6,714 bases of DNA, taken from Crocinitomicaceae bacterium. GTDB lineage: Bacteria > Bacteroidota > Bacteroidia > Flavobacteriales_D > Sanyastnellaceae. Shown here one piece after another: positions 6,040 through 6,714 of the stretch. Below the pieces are notes generated by a model, which worked only from the letters and a program-made list of their open reading frames with translations, made no database searches and was not told the DNA's origin. Location: positions 1 to 6,714 of the forward strand of contig JADLBA010000043.1 of assembly GCA_020848015.1 (NCBI GenBank), read 5' to 3'. Position 1 is the first letter of the stretch; each line of letters starts with the position of its first letter. Both the position numbers and the translations under genes were made by a program.

Positions 6040-6714
6040 TCATTCGTCGCTAATGAATAGTGGCATCACTGAATGAACGCGAAGAACAGACATTTCATAG
6101 GTCTCGTCGTTTTTATAATCCTGCGATACTTCCAGATCAAGAAAAGCATTGTACTCATCTGTCACTTCAACCTGGCTCATCAAGAAAACATTTTTTTGTA
6201 TGTCGTAGGTGGCCGCATAGCGATGGCCGCTGTCTTCAATATCGAGGAAAATTGGGGACTTCAACAATTCATCGCGGGCATCAACAATGTGCCCTGTGGT
6301 AAAATAAGGATAGAGTTTTTCTTTGTAAGTCACACCCTTTGACGTGAGGTATTCCCCCAACTGCCCCATTTTCGCACGGAGAAAATCGGCCTTTGAAAGG
6401 CGGGAATCGTAGGTACCCCATGGCACCCATTTTTTCTCTGCATTCAACCACTGGGGAGTGCCAAGCCGCAGTTTGTAATCGAATGATGAGGGCACATCCA
6501 TTATATAACCCGGATAGTACCAGTAGAGGTGGTGCCTTTCTGCCCATTCCATCTCTTTCATCATAGTATAATGACCGAGACTAAATGTCGAGTATTCCTG
6601 ATCATAAATTCCGATGATGCTGGCCACCGATTTCTTTCCAACGTCAAAAAAACTCGCAGCTACCAGCCGGTCTCCATCATAAACTCTCAACTCACGAGTA
6701 TTGACCTTTACATG
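6040..6714 (-). CDS. Arginyl-tRNA-protein transferase-like protein (GNAT fold), 5' end outside window
   Basis: The C-terminal 224 residues of a protein whose frame is open to the right edge. A TTG at 6688-6690 could be taken as a start, but the eight codons before it (HVKVNTRE) remain in frame and continue the first beta strand, so the gene is truncated by the window. The visible part carries the GNAT-like C-terminal half of the ATE family: VYDGDRLVAASFFDVG, SIIGIYDQEYSTFSLGHYTM and WYYPGYIMDVPSSFDYKLRLG. In known ATE/Bpt enzymes the matching segments hold the aminoacyl-tRNA and transfer Arg or Leu to the N-terminal residue of a protein. After this core come about 140 further residues (from WVPWGTYDSRL on) that I cannot match to ATE or Bpt and may be specific to the Bacteroidota branch. 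The N-terminal Cys-rich domain, if present, would lie outside the window. Activity and substrate are inferred from family only. Confidence 0.78.
   Translation of the reverse strand, partial: HVKVNTRELRVYDGDRLVAASFFDVGKKSVASIIGIYDQEYSTFSLGHYTMMKEMEWAERHHLYWYYPGYIMDVPSSFDYKLRLGTPQWLNAEKKWVPWGTYDSRLSKADFLRAKMGQLGEYLTSKGVTYKEKLYPYFTTGHIVDARDELLKSPIFLDIEDSGHRYAATYDIQKNVFLMSQVEVTDEYNAFLDLEVSQDYKNDETYEMSVLRVHSVMPLFISDE

Noticed and set aside
6073..6342. An 89-residue plus-strand frame opposite the ATE-like gene
   Set aside because: Antisense shadow of a gene with strong family motifs; composition is that expected from the complementary strand.

Overview
The window looks like a chromosomal segment of a member of the Bacteroidota, probably a Cytophagales- or Chitinophagales-like bacterium. 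The signs are: a sigma-70 ECF gene coupled to a cysteine-free membrane anti-sigma factor of the Bacteroidota type; a secreted FISUMP-domain protein; a small two-helix membrane TPR protein of a type I know only from this phylum; starts without a good Shine-Dalgarno; and upstream boxes that fit the phylum's -7 consensus TAnnTTTG. Base composition is moderate and fairly even. I see no tRNA, rRNA, CRISPR array, insertion sequence or phage gene.

Layout. Positions 2-163 (+) hold the last 53 codons of a gene that begins outside the window. After 3 bases comes an ECF sigma factor (167-781, +), whose stop overlaps the start of its putative anti-sigma factor (778-1611, +) in an ATGA; all three are probably one transcript. 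Facing them, with only 8 bases between the stops, is a membrane TPR protein (1620-2141, -). Behind it lies a small helical protein of unknown function (2234-2545, -) with its own candidate promoter. A 448-base gap (2546-2993) has little in it. It leads to a four-helix membrane protein of unknown function (2994-3596, +), which ends in a clear intrinsic terminator (3649-3679).

The rest is on the minus strand. A secreted FN3 + FISUMP protein (3831-5000) has an upstream region carrying a consensus-like -7 box and a 7-bp-arm dyad. Upstream of it are exonuclease III (xth, 5207-5971) and the C-terminal part of an arginyl-tRNA-protein-transferase-like GNAT protein (6040-6714, running off the right edge). 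These last two are 68 bases apart and probably cotranscribed.

How the genes work together: the sigma/anti-sigma pair is a self-contained envelope-to-nucleus regulatory switch, with the signal read on the periplasmic side and sigma released in the cytoplasm. The other genes are separate units (DNA repair, protein N-terminal modification, a secreted surface or matrix protein, two unknowns). I find no convincing new multi-gene system. The most interesting points are the anti-sigma architecture, the two orphan unknown genes and the dyad upstream of the secreted protein.
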